From NCBI GenBank assembly GCA_002454125.1, contig DKII01000054.1, positions 6,272-41,300 on the forward strand: a stretch of 35,029 nt of DNA, in the 5' to 3' direction. The position numbers and the translations under genes were made by a program. The notes beneath the pieces are model-generated. The model did no database searches. It saw only the letters and a program-made list of their open reading frames with translations, and was not told where the DNA came from. Every line of letters begins with the position of its first letter. Positions within the stretch are counted from its first letter, which is position 1. Shown here in pieces: positions 7,952-16,100 of the stretch. The DNA comes from Novosphingobium sp. UBA6722 (lineage in GTDB: Bacteria > Pseudomonadota > Alphaproteobacteria > Sphingomonadales > Sphingomonadaceae).

Positions 7952-8733
7952 GGGCTCCCGACCAGCGAGAACAGCGCGCCCTGCGGGTCAACGCCCTGGA
8001 TGATCCACAAGGGCCCTGGCACCTCGTGCGGGCCGTTGATGACAAGGCCGCCGTTGGCTGTGACCCGGTCCTTCGCTGCGGCAATGCTGTCGACCCAGAA
8101 GTAGTGGCACCACAGCGGGGCAGGGACCTCGTCCGGCTTGCCCATGATCGCGCCAACGGTCGTGCCGTCCTGGGCGATGAACTGGTATTTGCCCATCGGC
8201 CCCATGTCCATAGCATCGGGCAGGGTCCAGCCGAACTGGCCGGTGTAGAAGGCCACCGCGCCGTCGAAGCTGCCGGCCAGCAGCTCGTTCCAGCCGCAGC
8301 GGCCCGGATGCGGCATGGCCGAAAAGCAGGTGCTCTCGCCGCCGCCCGGGGGCGGGGTGGGGGTCATGATGTAGAACGGTGCGCCGTCGGGATCGGCGAC
8401 CAAGGCGATCCGCCCGGCCATCGGCACGTCGCGCGCCGGCATCAGGCTCTTGCCACCCGCAGCCACGATCGCGGCGAGGCTGGCATCGACATCGTCGACC
8501 CCGATATAGCCCAGCCAGCAGGCCCGCGCACCGTGGTCGGTCATGTCCTGCGAGAGTTTGAGGATGCCGCCGGTCATCCCGCCATCGGCATTGGCGATAA
8601 AGCCATAGTCGCCGGTTTCGGGTGTGCCCGGCTGCATCGCCCAGCCGATCACGGCATCGTAGAACGCCTTGGCCCCGACCGGGTCGGGGGTCATCAGCTC
8701 GTACCAGACCCAGCTGCCCTGAAGCTTAGCCAT
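7948..8733 (-). CDS. VOC family protein with two glyoxalase-fold domains
   Basis: A 261-residue protein with two consecutive VOC modules. Module 1 (about 1-120) starts G-S-W-V-W-Y-E-L-M-T-P-D-P-V-G-A-K-A-F-Y. Module 2 (about 135-261) starts GRCGWNELLAGSFDGAVAFYTGQFGW and ends in a DPQGALFSLVG strand. The order resembles the Cfp30B/'27 kDa antigen' type of tandem VOC protein. VOC proteins include glyoxalases, dioxygenases and resistance proteins; metal ligands cannot be assigned with confidence here. Its start overlaps the end of the DUF1428 gene by 8 bp, placing it in the TetR-headed transcript. Confidence 0.9.
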   Translation of the reverse strand: MAKLQGSWVWYELMTPDPVGAKAFYDAVIGWAMQPGTPETGDYGFIANADGGMTGGILKLSQDMTDHGARACWLGYIGVDDVDASLAAIVAAGGKSLMPARDVPMAGRIALVADPDGAPFYIMTPTPPPGGGESTCFSAMPHPGRCGWNELLAGSFDGAVAFYTGQFGWTLPDAMDMGPMGKYQFIAQDGTTVGAIMGKPDEVPAPLWCHYFWVDSIAAAKDRVTANGGLVINGPHEVPGPLWIIQGVDPQGALFSLVGSP

Positions 8734-9127
8734 TGGTGCTGTCTCCCTGTTTCATATCCACCACCGGCACGAAGCCGCCAAAGATAAGACGCTTGCCGTC
8801 GAAGGGCATCGGGTTCTTCGCCGGGTCCATGCGTGGGTCGACCTTGGAGGGATCATTCGCCATCTCCATCATTCGCGCCATGGCGGCATCGCGGGTGGCC
8901 TTGTCGGGCCACTCAACCCACGAGAACAGCACCTCTTCGTCCGCCTGCGCTTTCACCGCCATGCGGAAGTCGGATGTGTGGCCATCGGGGACATCGTCGC
9001 CCCAGCATTCGACCACGCGTAGCGCGCCCATTTCGATGAAGACGGCGTCGCCCTGGCGGGCATGGGCGATGAACTTGTCGCGGTTGGCGCGCGGGCAGGC
9101 GATCACGAAGCCATCGACATAGGTCAT
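8726..9127 (-). CDS. DUF1428 family protein
   Basis: A 133-residue protein of the DUF1428 (E. coli YbaA-like) family, recognised by the start YVDGFVIACP, the ECWGDDVPDG segment, F-S-W-V-E-W-P-D and the end PFDGKRLIFGGF. It is a dimeric alpha/beta-barrel-type small protein with no known activity. It overlaps the upstream VOC gene by 4 bp and the downstream double-VOC gene by 8 bp, a strong sign of co-translation. DUF1428 genes recur beside VOC/SRPBCC/YCII genes in detoxification-like operons. Confidence 0.92.
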   Translation of the reverse strand: MTYVDGFVIACPRANRDKFIAHARQGDAVFIEMGALRVVECWGDDVPDGHTSDFRMAVKAQADEEVLFSWVEWPDKATRDAAMARMMEMANDPSKVDPRMDPAKNPMPFDGKRLIFGGFVPVVDMKQGDSTNG

Positions 9128-9555
9128 TGCGCGGCCTCCTCGGTCTTGGCTTCACCGCCGGCAAAGGCCGCATCCATCCAGAACGGTTCCCAGACATGGC
9201 CATCGGGATCGAGGATTGTGCGCTGGTACATGAAGCCGTGGTCTTCGGGCGGATTGACGTCGGCCGCGCCGCCATGCGCGGCGCCCACTTCGACCAGGTG
9301 ATCGACCTCGGCCCGATCATCGAGCGCGAGCGCCAGCGAGACCTCGCTCGAACCCGGCGGGCAGATCGGGCGGGTGGTAAAGCCCTGCCACTTGGCGTGG
9401 GTCAGCAGCATGACGTAAATCGCGTCCGACCAGACCATGCAGGCCGCGGTCTCGTCGCTGAACTGCGGGTTATTGGCAAAGCCCAGCGCGGTATAGAACC
9501 GCATGGCCCGCGGCAGATCCGCCACCGGCAGGTTGACGAAGATCATCCGGCTCAT
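9124..9555 (-). CDS. VOC family (glyoxalase-like) protein
   Basis: A 143-residue single VOC-type protein: MIFVNLPVADLPRAMRFYTALGF at the N-terminus, then ACMVWSDAIYVMLL, and the C-terminal strand RTILDPDGHVWEPFW, whose D-P-D-G-H-V-W-E is the hallmark containing a likely metal-ligand Glu. The substrate is unknown. The start overlaps the tetR stop by 4 bp (ATGA), so the regulator and this enzyme are translationally coupled. That suggests its substrate or product relates to the TetR ligand. Confidence 0.9.
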   Translation of the reverse strand: MSRMIFVNLPVADLPRAMRFYTALGFANNPQFSDETAACMVWSDAIYVMLLTHAKWQGFTTRPICPPGSSEVSLALALDDRAEVDHLVEVGAAHGGAADVNPPEDHGFMYQRTILDPDGHVWEPFWMDAAFAGGEAKTEEAAQ

Positions 9556-10202
9556 TGCATCTTCTCCTCTTCATCGCCCCCGGCATTGAACAGCAGTTCG
9601 AAATAGCGGCGCAGGTGGCCAATCGCCTCGCGGGCCAGGTCGGCGGCGGCATCGGGCGCTTGCGACTTGGCCAGAATGAAGGCGCCCTGGATCACGGTCT
9701 GGACATGGCGCGAAAGGCTGGCGGCAGTCGTCCCGGTGACGCCGGCTTCGGCCATGGCGGCCGCGATGTCATCCTCCAGCGCGGCGGCGTTGCCCATGAT
9801 GCTCGCTTCGCAGGCCGCACGGATTGCGTCGCTGGTGCGGAAGCTTTCCTGCAGCATGGTGCCCGCCACGCAGCTGAAGGTTTCCGGCGGCCCGGTGATA
9901 AGCGCCAGGCGCAGGTCGATATAGCCGAGCACGCGGTCGATCGGGCGGGCGTGATGGTGATAGGGCGCCTCCGCGAAAAAGCCCCCGGTACTGCTCGACC
10001 AATAGGCCGCCAGCGCCACGCCGAGCGCCTCCTTTGAGGCGAAGTGGTGGAAAAACGCGCCCTTCGTGACCCCGGCCGCACGGCACAGATCGTCAACCGA
10101 CGTGGCGGCAAAGCCTTGCTCGCGTACCAGCCGCACGCCCGCTTCGAGCAGCTTGTCGCGTGCGGATCGCGGGGCGGGCCGGAAGGGGCGATTCGGGATC
10201 AT
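9552..10202 (-). CDS. TetR/AcrR family transcriptional regulator
   Basis: A 216-residue TetR-family repressor. The N-terminal DNA-binding domain has helix-turn-helix residues at about 36-60 (S-V-D-D-L-C-R-A-A-G-V-T-K-G-A-F-F-H-H-F). The C-terminal ligand domain contains the F-S-C-V-A-G-T-M-L segment, similar to the GCLLGNL box of many TetR proteins. It heads the minus-strand transcript with VOC, DUF1428 and double VOC. No Shine-Dalgarno sequence precedes the ATG at 10202; a promoter whose start point would fall on the ATG lies just upstream (10209-10236), with a palindromic operator in its spacer. Autorepression is therefore likely. Confidence 0.92.
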   Translation of the reverse strand: MIPNRPFRPAPRSARDKLLEAGVRLVREQGFAATSVDDLCRAAGVTKGAFFHHFASKEALGVALAAYWSSSTGGFFAEAPYHHHARPIDRVLGYIDLRLALITGPPETFSCVAGTMLQESFRTSDAIRAACEASIMGNAAALEDDIAAAMAEAGVTGTTAASLSRHVQTVIQGAFILAKSQAPDAAADLAREAIGHLRRYFELLFNAGGDEEEKMQ

Positions 10203-10208
10203 GATACG

Positions 10209-10236
10209 AGCATACCGACCGGTTGGTATGTCGCAA
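10209..10236 (-). promoter_or_regulatory. Candidate tetR promoter giving a leaderless mRNA
   Basis: On the minus strand TTGCGA (10236-10231), a 16-nt spacer and TATGCT (10214-10209) are followed by 6 nt (CGTATC) and then the ATG. With usual spacing, transcription would begin at or next to the A of the start codon, explaining the absent ribosome binding site. Read from sequence only. Confidence 0.55.
10211..10230. promoter_or_regulatory. Palindromic TetR-type operator
   Basis: CATACCGACCGGTTGGTATG is a 20-bp palindrome with 9 of 10 pairs matching (mismatch at 10217/10224). It fills the spacer and touches the -10 element of the tetR promoter. The ACCGACCGGTNGGT core is typical of operators bound by many TetR-family repressors. 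Confidence 0.75.
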
Positions 10237-10283
10237 GACTGAATCGATGAACGGCGCTGCCTCTGCGTTCAAGAAATGGGGTT

Positions 10284-10916
10284 TCAGCCTTGGTTCTTGG
10301 TCTGGCGGTAAAGCTCGCGGTCCGCCGCTAGCGCCGCCTGGTAGGCCGGACGGGCGTGGCACCGCTCGGTATAGGCCAGGAAGGCATCATGCCGGGGCAG
10401 CAGCTTGAGATTCAGGCCCCAGTCGAACTGGCTGGTGAGGTAGACGTCGGCCATGGTGAAGCGGTGACCGCAGGCAAAGTCATGCTGCGAAAGATGGACG
10501 TCCAGCGCCGCGACGGTCCGATCGAAGCTGCCGAACCCGGCCGTGCCCTCGCGCTCCGCCTGCAGTTCCCAGCCGAGCATTTTCGCCATCAGCGCCTGCT
10601 CGAGCGGCCCGGCGGCGAAGAACAGCCAGCGGTGATAGTGGCCGCGTTCGGCGGGCATGGGCAGCAGGCCGGCCTCTGGGTGCTCCTCGGCCAGGTAGGA
10701 ACAGATCGCCGCCGCCTCGGTCACCACGCGGTCGCCTTCGGGCGCGTGGTGAACCAGGGTCGGGACCTTGCCGAGCGGGTTGGCGGCGAGCAGGGCGGGG
10801 GGCTTCTCCCCCCAGCCAACCGGGACCACTGCAAAGTCTGCCCCGACTTCGTGCAGCGCCCAGCTGGCGATCAGCCCGCGCGAACGGGGATTGGTGAAGA
10901 AGGTATAGGCCGCCAC
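10284..10916 (-). CDS. Glutathione S-transferase family protein (paralog 2)
   Basis: A 210-residue GST closely related to the gene at 7265-7891: it shares FFTNPxSRGxIAxWALHE, ALLAANPxGKVPTL, AAICxYLAExHPEAGL, RWLFFAAGPxEQA and RFTMADVYxxSQxDWGL. The start is a GTG at 10916, only 3 nt after the stop of the preceding GST, with a purine-rich GGCGG upstream, so it is probably co-translated. It ends 81 bp before the tetR start, and that gap holds the tetR promoter and operator. The pair of paralogs flanking the tetR-VOC genes suggests a local duplication followed by divergence. Confidence 0.9.
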   Translation of the reverse strand: MAAYTFFTNPRSRGLIASWALHEVGADFAVVPVGWGEKPPALLAANPLGKVPTLVHHAPEGDRVVTEAAAICSYLAEEHPEAGLLPMPAERGHYHRWLFFAAGPLEQALMAKMLGWELQAEREGTAGFGSFDRTVAALDVHLSQHDFACGHRFTMADVYLTSQFDWGLNLKLLPRHDAFLAYTERCHARPAYQAALAADRELYRQTKNQG

Positions 10917-10919
10917 CGC

Positions 10920-11564
10920 CTAGCCGCCCAGCGCGCGGCTCACGATCTTGTCTTCCAGCGCGGCGACCGGTCCCCAGCTCGGCCGCGCCTTGACGCGTTC
11001 ATACCAGGCGGCGGTGCGCGGGTGTGTTGCCGCATTTGGCTCAAGCCCGACATAGCCGAGCGAACGCAGCGTGGCCGCAACGGCAATGTCGCCGATCGAG
11101 AAGTTATCCCCGGCCAGCCAGCCATCGCCGCACTGGCTTTCGAGATAGGCCAGGATCGGCTCCAGTTCCTTCTCGCCCTGCTGGGCCATGGCCTCGTCAC
11201 CAGGCTTGCCCATCAGTTTGGGGCTGACGAAGCGGTTGAACATGATCTTGCCGCCCGCCGCGATCAGGATCGTATCGGCAAATTCCTCAAACCAGATCGC
11301 CTTGGCCCGGGCCTTCGCATCGCCTGGCGTGATCGACGGTTCGGGCTGCAGCGCCTCGAAATAGGTGGCGATTGCGGTCGAATCGCACAGCGTGAAATCG
11401 CCATCGATCAGCGCCGGAATCTTGCGGAACGGGCTGGCTGCCAGGAACTCTGCCGCCGGGTCCGCCGGGTTGCTTAGCGCCAGTTCAACCGCGATGCCCT
11501 TTTCGGCGGCGACCAGGTGAACCTTGCGGACAAACGGCGAGATCGGAAAACCATAGACTTTCAT
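10920..11564 (-). CDS. Glutathione S-transferase family protein
   Basis: A 214-residue GST of a different subgroup from the MAAYTFF pair. It opens MKVYGFPISPFVRKVHLVAAEKG, followed by the S-P-F-R-K-I-P-A-L-I cis-Pro loop, L-C-D-S-T-A-I-A-T-Y-F at the gamma-glutamyl site, and a C-terminal domain with FSIGDIAVAATLRS (N-capping box). The ATG at 11564 has AGGAG about 9 nt upstream. A longer open frame to 11759 crosses the divergent promoter region and the cobS gene and is not used. It is first in the minus-strand accessory block and divergent from cobS, with 88 bp between starts. Confidence 0.9.
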   Translation of the reverse strand: MKVYGFPISPFVRKVHLVAAEKGIAVELALSNPADPAAEFLAASPFRKIPALIDGDFTLCDSTAIATYFEALQPEPSITPGDAKARAKAIWFEEFADTILIAAGGKIMFNRFVSPKLMGKPGDEAMAQQGEKELEPILAYLESQCGDGWLAGDNFSIGDIAVAATLRSLGYVGLEPNAATHPRTAAWYERVKARPSWGPVAALEDKIVSRALGG

Positions 11565-11652
11565 CGGACGAACGCTCCTGGGCATTGAGTCGCTTATTGC
11601 AACGCATTCCTTATTGCAGCGCTGCGCGCGCGCGTATAGGCGATGCCTCGTC
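11565..11652. promoter_or_regulatory. Divergent GST/cobS control region with a 17-nt spaced direct repeat
   Basis: The 88 bp between the two starts contains CTTATTGCA(A/G)CGC twice, at 11593-11605 and 11610-11622, with a period of 17 nt. On the plus strand TATAGG (11635-11640) is a possible -10 for cobS with TTGCAG 15 nt upstream, a short spacer. On the minus strand AGGAG near 11575 is the GST ribosome binding site. The repeat could be two half-sites for one regulator, or chance duplication of -35-like sequences. Confidence 0.4.
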
Positions 11653-12645
11653 ATGACCGATATTCCCAACATCCAGCTCGACACCAGCGGCAACACGATC
11701 CTGCCCGCGCCCGATCTTGAACTCGACGTGCGCGAGACTTTCGGGATCGATATCGACATGAAGGTCCCGGCCTTCTCGGTCGCGGATGAACGCGTGCCCG
11801 ATGTCGATCCGACCTATGTATTCGATCCGGACACCACGCTGGCGATCCTGGCAGGCTTTGCCTTCAACCGCCGTGTGATGGTCCAGGGCTATCACGGCAC
11901 CGGCAAGTCAACTCACATCGAGCAGGTTGCGGCGCGCCTCAAGTGGCCGTGCATTCGCATCAACCTCGATGCCCATATCAGCCGTATCGACCTGATCGGC
12001 CGCGACGCCATCGTCCTGCGCGATGGCCTGCAGGTCACCGAGTTCCGCGAAGGCCTGCTACCTTGGGCGCTGCAGCACCCGGTCGCGCTGGTGTTTGACG
12101 AATACGATGCCGGCCGCCCCGACGTGATGTTCGTGATCCAGCGCGTGCTGGAAACCGAAGGCAAGCTGACCCTGCTTGACCAGAACCGGGTGATCCGCCC
12201 GAACAAGAACTTCCGCCTGTTCGCCACGGCCAACACCGTCGGCCTTGGCGATACCTCGGGCCTCTATCATGGCACCCAGGCGATCAACCAGGGTCAGATG
12301 GACCGCTGGAACATCGTCGTCGGCCTGAACTATCTCCCCGCTGCGGTGGAGAGCGAAATCGTGCTGAAGAAGGTCGCTGGCGTGCCGGACGATACTGTCG
12401 ACAAGATGGTCAAGGTGGCGGACCTGACCCGCCAGGGCTTCATCGGCGGCGATATCTCCACCGTCATGAGCCCGCGCACCGTGATCACCTGGGCGCAGAA
12501 CACCGCGATCTTCAAGGATCCGGGCTTTGCCTTCCGCCTCTCGTTCCTCAACAAGTGCGACGAGACCGAGCGGATGCTGGTGGCTGAATACTACCAGCGC
12601 GTATTCGGCACCGACCTGCCGGAAAGCGTGGTCGGCAAGGCGTGA
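11653..12645 (+). CDS. cobS: CobS-type AAA+ ATPase (cobaltochelatase CobS subunit family)
   Basis: A 330-residue AAA+ protein. The Walker A motif is GYHGTGKST (79-87), Walker B/GAP region LVFDEYDAGRPD (146-157), and the sensor-like ATANTVGLGD starts at 191. CobS forms hexameric rings with CobT and drives cobalt insertion by CobN in aerobic B12 synthesis. Many alphaproteobacteria keep CobS/CobT homologues even where the rest of the pathway is doubtful. The start at 11653 (MTDIPNIQ) matches the family N-terminus; upstream ATG-like codons are not used. Unusually, the expected downstream cobT is absent; a thioredoxin-like gene follows after 10 nt. No other cobalamin gene is in the window. Confidence 0.9.
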   Translation: MTDIPNIQLDTSGNTILPAPDLELDVRETFGIDIDMKVPAFSVADERVPDVDPTYVFDPDTTLAILAGFAFNRRVMVQGYHGTGKSTHIEQVAARLKWPCIRINLDAHISRIDLIGRDAIVLRDGLQVTEFREGLLPWALQHPVALVFDEYDAGRPDVMFVIQRVLETEGKLTLLDQNRVIRPNKNFRLFATANTVGLGDTSGLYHGTQAINQGQMDRWNIVVGLNYLPAAVESEIVLKKVAGVPDDTVDKMVKVADLTRQGFIGGDISTVMSPRTVITWAQNTAIFKDPGFAFRLSFLNKCDETERMLVAEYYQRVFGTDLPESVVGKA

Positions 12646-12655
12646 GAGCAGGGGC

Positions 12656-13168
12656 GTGAGCCTGCTCTGCCTCGCTCCGCTGCTGCTGGTGCAAGCTGCA
12701 CCAGCGCCGGAGGAGTGCAAGGCTAACCTGCCGGAAAAGCCTGCTGCTGCGGCTGCTGCGGCGAAACCGTTTTATGACCAGAGGGCCGATGCCCGTGCGG
12801 CGATGGACGCGGCGCTGGCCGATGCCGCGCAGAGCGGGCGTTCGGCCGTGCTCGTGTTCGGGGCCGACTGGTGCCACGATAGCGTGGCGCTGGCCCAGGT
12901 GCTTACATCCGATGCCTTCAAGGTCGAGTTCGGGAAGGGCTATTCGGTCACCTTCATCGACGTGGGCGTTCCCCAGACAGGCAAGGGCCGCAATATCGAT
13001 CTGCTGGCGCGGTTCAAGGTCAAGGAACTGAAGGGCGCCCCGGCGATGTTCGTCGTCGGGCCCGACGGCAAGCAGCGTAACAAGTCGAAGGACGCGCTCT
13101 CCTGGCGCAACGCCGAAAGCCGCGGACCAGCGGCCACGCTCGAGTGGTTCCGCAAGCTGAAACCTTGA
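12656..13168 (+). CDS. Exported thioredoxin-like protein with CHDS active site
   Basis: A 170-residue protein with a short hydrophobic signal (MSLLCLAPLLLVQAAPA) and a thioredoxin-like domain. The active-site region reads V-F-G-A-D-W-C-H-D-S with Cys73 and Ser76, i.e. CxxS in place of CxxC, so a reductase cycle is unlikely; disulfide isomerase/transfer or binding roles are possible. Further on, K-G-A-P-A-M-F-V carries the cis-proline equivalent. The start is a GTG at 12656, ten nt after the cobS stop, implying co-transcription and probably coupling. The only other Cys are in the signal and at residue 21. It converges on the amidohydrolase, with a hairpin between. Confidence 0.82.
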   Translation: MSLLCLAPLLLVQAAPAPEECKANLPEKPAAAAAAAKPFYDQRADARAAMDAALADAAQSGRSAVLVFGADWCHDSVALAQVLTSDAFKVEFGKGYSVTFIDVGVPQTGKGRNIDLLARFKVKELKGAPAMFVVGPDGKQRNKSKDALSWRNAESRGPAATLEWFRKLKP

Positions 13169-13170
13169 TT

Positions 13171-13191
13171 GCCTCCCCGCGAGGGGGAGGC
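13171..13191. terminator. GC-rich hairpin between convergent genes
   Basis: GCCTCCCC / GGGGAGGC form a perfect 8-bp stem with a 5-nt loop, in the 30-bp gap between the thioredoxin-like stop and the amidohydrolase stop. There is no clear T-tract, so it would be an atypical bidirectional terminator. The sequence also resembles the hairpin heads of the repeats at 16597-16777. Confidence 0.55.
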
Positions 13192-13198
13192 CATCAAA

Positions 13199-16100
13199 TC
13201 AACCGTCATCCTGATCGGCGTGGGCCGTGCTGCCGCCGCCCGCCGGGCCGGTATAGCCCTGGGCGCCGTCCTTGCCTTCCCACCAATAGGCCGGGCGTTT
13301 GCGGGTGCCGGTCAGCTCTTCGTTGAGCGTTGCAGCATCGAGCAGGCGGCCGCCGATCATGACCTTGCTGATCTTGTCGGAGTTGCGGATGTCCTGGGTC
13401 GGGTCGGCATCGAGCACGACGAGGTCAGCCAGCTTGCCCGGTTCCAGGCTACCGACATCGGCATCATAGCCCAGGCTGCGCGCGGCCTCGATCGTGCCCG
13501 CGCGCAAGGCTTCGATCGGGCTCATCCCGCCGCGGGCGAAGGACCACAGTTCCCAGTGCGCGGCGATGCCCGGTTCTTGCCCGTGTGCCCCGATTGCCAC
13601 CGGCACGCCGCGCCGCGCCAGCTTGGCGGCTTCGCGGGCGCTGTCATCGTCCTTGTAGTCGCCATCGGCTGCGATGGTCCGGCGCGCGTTGTTGGCGGCA
13701 AGGATCGCAGCCGGCTCGTGCTTCTGCAGCAGCGGGTGCTTCCACACATCGGTGTGCGAGCGCCAGTACGGGTCCGCTGCCGGGCCGCCATAGGTCACCA
13801 CCAGGGTCGGGGTGTAGCCGGTCTTCGACTGGCTGAAGAACTGCAGCACGTCTTCATAGAACACGCCGAGCGGCAGGTTGTGTTCGATCGTGGTGTTGCC
13901 ATCGGCGATCAGCGTCATGTCGAAGCCGTAGAGCGAACCACCCTCGGCCACCGAGCGCATCCCTTCGGCCAGCGCTGCGGCGGTCACCTGCTGGCGCTGG
14001 TCGCGCCGCGGCTGGTTATAGTTCTTGAGGCTGTGCGCGCCCTGGGCCTTCAGCCGGCGAACATGGGCCAGCGCGTCGTCATAGCTGTCGATCTGCGCAT
14101 AGACGCCCGCCGCCCGCGCGCCATAGACGATCTCGGCGGTCGAGAAGCTGCGCGGGCCGATGATCTTGCCGGCGCGGGTCATCTCCAGCGCCGGGAAGAC
14201 CGTGCGAGCGCTGCTCGACGGATCGTGCCGGGTAGTTACGCCCAGCGCCAGGTTGATCATCTCGGCCCAGTTGGCCTGGGGTGTGATCTCGTCGATCCCG
14301 TAAGGCCCGTGCGCGTGGGCATCGATCAGACCGGGGATGATGGTCTTGCCGGTGGCGTCAAGGGTGGGGGTGCCGGCCGGGATCGTCACCGCTGCCGCCG
14401 GACCGACTGCCGCGATCCGATCGCCTTCGATCAGGATCACCGCATTGTCGATCGCGCCGCCATCTGCGCCCTTCATCGTCACGACGCGCGCGCCGACGAT
14501 CGCGACGCGGCCCTTGGGCTTGTCGACCGTGACCTTCATCGAGAGCGAGACGCCGCTCTTGGGCGGTTCGAACTTGGCCGGTTTGGCGCCCTTGGCGAGC
14601 GGAGCATCGGCGAACAGCGCCGAGGTCGCCGCCCCGAACACTGTCGGCCCGAGCGACCAGTTCACCCGGGCACCGCCTTCGCTCCAGTGGATCCAGTCGG
14701 CCCCGTCGCCGCTGACCTTGACCACCGGCAGCGCGCCGCCCTTGGGCGAAAGCGACACTTCCTGCGTGCCCGGCACCAGCGGGGTGACAAAGGCCTGGTA
14801 GTTCTGGCGGAAGGCCAGGAACTTGCCATCGGGTGAAACGCGGTAATCATTGACCAGCTCGCCCTTGGCATGGACCCGGCGGGCCTCGCCGTTGAGATCC
14901 AGGCTGACCAGGCGGCTCTCCTTGGCATCGCCTTCCATCACGAAGACGCGGTCATTGCTGGCGCCGAATTGCGGGTTGCCGCCATTGCCAGTGATCTGGG
15001 TCATTGCGCCGCCGGTTGCCGCTACGCGGTAGACGCCGGGTTCGGCCGAGGCGCGCGGGCTGGAGAGGTAGCCGCCGCGATCCTTCTCGAAGACCACGGT
15101 CTTGCCATCGGGCGAAAAGCGCGGGCGGGCATAGTGGCCGGCGGGGGTAATCGCGGTGGACTTGCCGCCACTGGCCGCAATCGTGCGCACTTCACCCAGG
15201 CCCGCGTCGGTCCAACGGACGTAGGCCAGCTTCTTGCCGTCTGCCGACCACGATGGGTAGGCCTCCATAGCGGCATCATCGGTGGTCAGTCGGCGCGGTT
15301 CGCCCCCCGCCATCGGCTTGATCCAGAGCTTGCCCAGTGTCTCGAACACCACCGACTTGCCATCGGGCGAGACATTGGCCCCGCGCGGCATCTTGGTTTC
15401 GAAGGTGTCCGGGGCGACAGCCACCGCTGGACGCGGCGGATCGATCACGCCGCGGGTGTCGTTGATCTTGAAGGGGATCACCGCGCTCTTGCCCGTGGCC
15501 AGGTCGACCCGGTTGAGCTTGCCGCCGGCCCAGACCACCAGGCTGGCCGAATCCGGCGTCCAGGCCATGTTGGGATAGACCCCGGTGACGGCCCAGGTTT
15601 CCTGCACGTCCATGTCGAGCGCGTCATAGACCTTGCGGTCCTCACCGGTTGCCAGATCGCGGACATAGAGCCGCGGCTGGGTCGCCTCGCGCCGGACATA
15701 GGCGATCTTCTTACCGTCGGGCGAGGGTGTCGGCCGCACCGCACCGCCTTCGCCGCCAATCATGCTGTCGATCTTGCCGGTCTCAAGGTCATAGCGTTCG
15801 ATCGCGAAGAGCTGGTTGTTGCTGTCCTGCGCGTATTCGAAGATCGGGCCCGGCGTGGTGTTGCGGGTGTAGTAGATGTGCTTGCCATCGGGCGCGAAGA
15901 TCGGCTCGCCAAGTTCCTTCTGGTGCTGCTCGCTGGGCCGCTTGACCAGCAGCACACCGTCGCCACCGGATACATGGTACATCCAGACCTCACCCGTGCC
16001 GAGCGAGCGCCCGGTGGTGAAATGCTTCTTGGCAACGATGTACTGGCCGTCCGGGCTCCAGCTCGGCTGGTTGAGCAGGCGGAAGCTTTCGTTGGTCAGC

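Noticed and set aside
10356..11477. A 373-codon plus-strand open frame across two GST genes
   Set aside because: Antisense to two well-supported GST genes; spans their junction without any domain.
11565..11759. N-terminal extension of the GST to 11759
   Set aside because: It would run through the divergent promoter region and into cobS; the ATG at 11564 has a good ribosome binding site and the family start.
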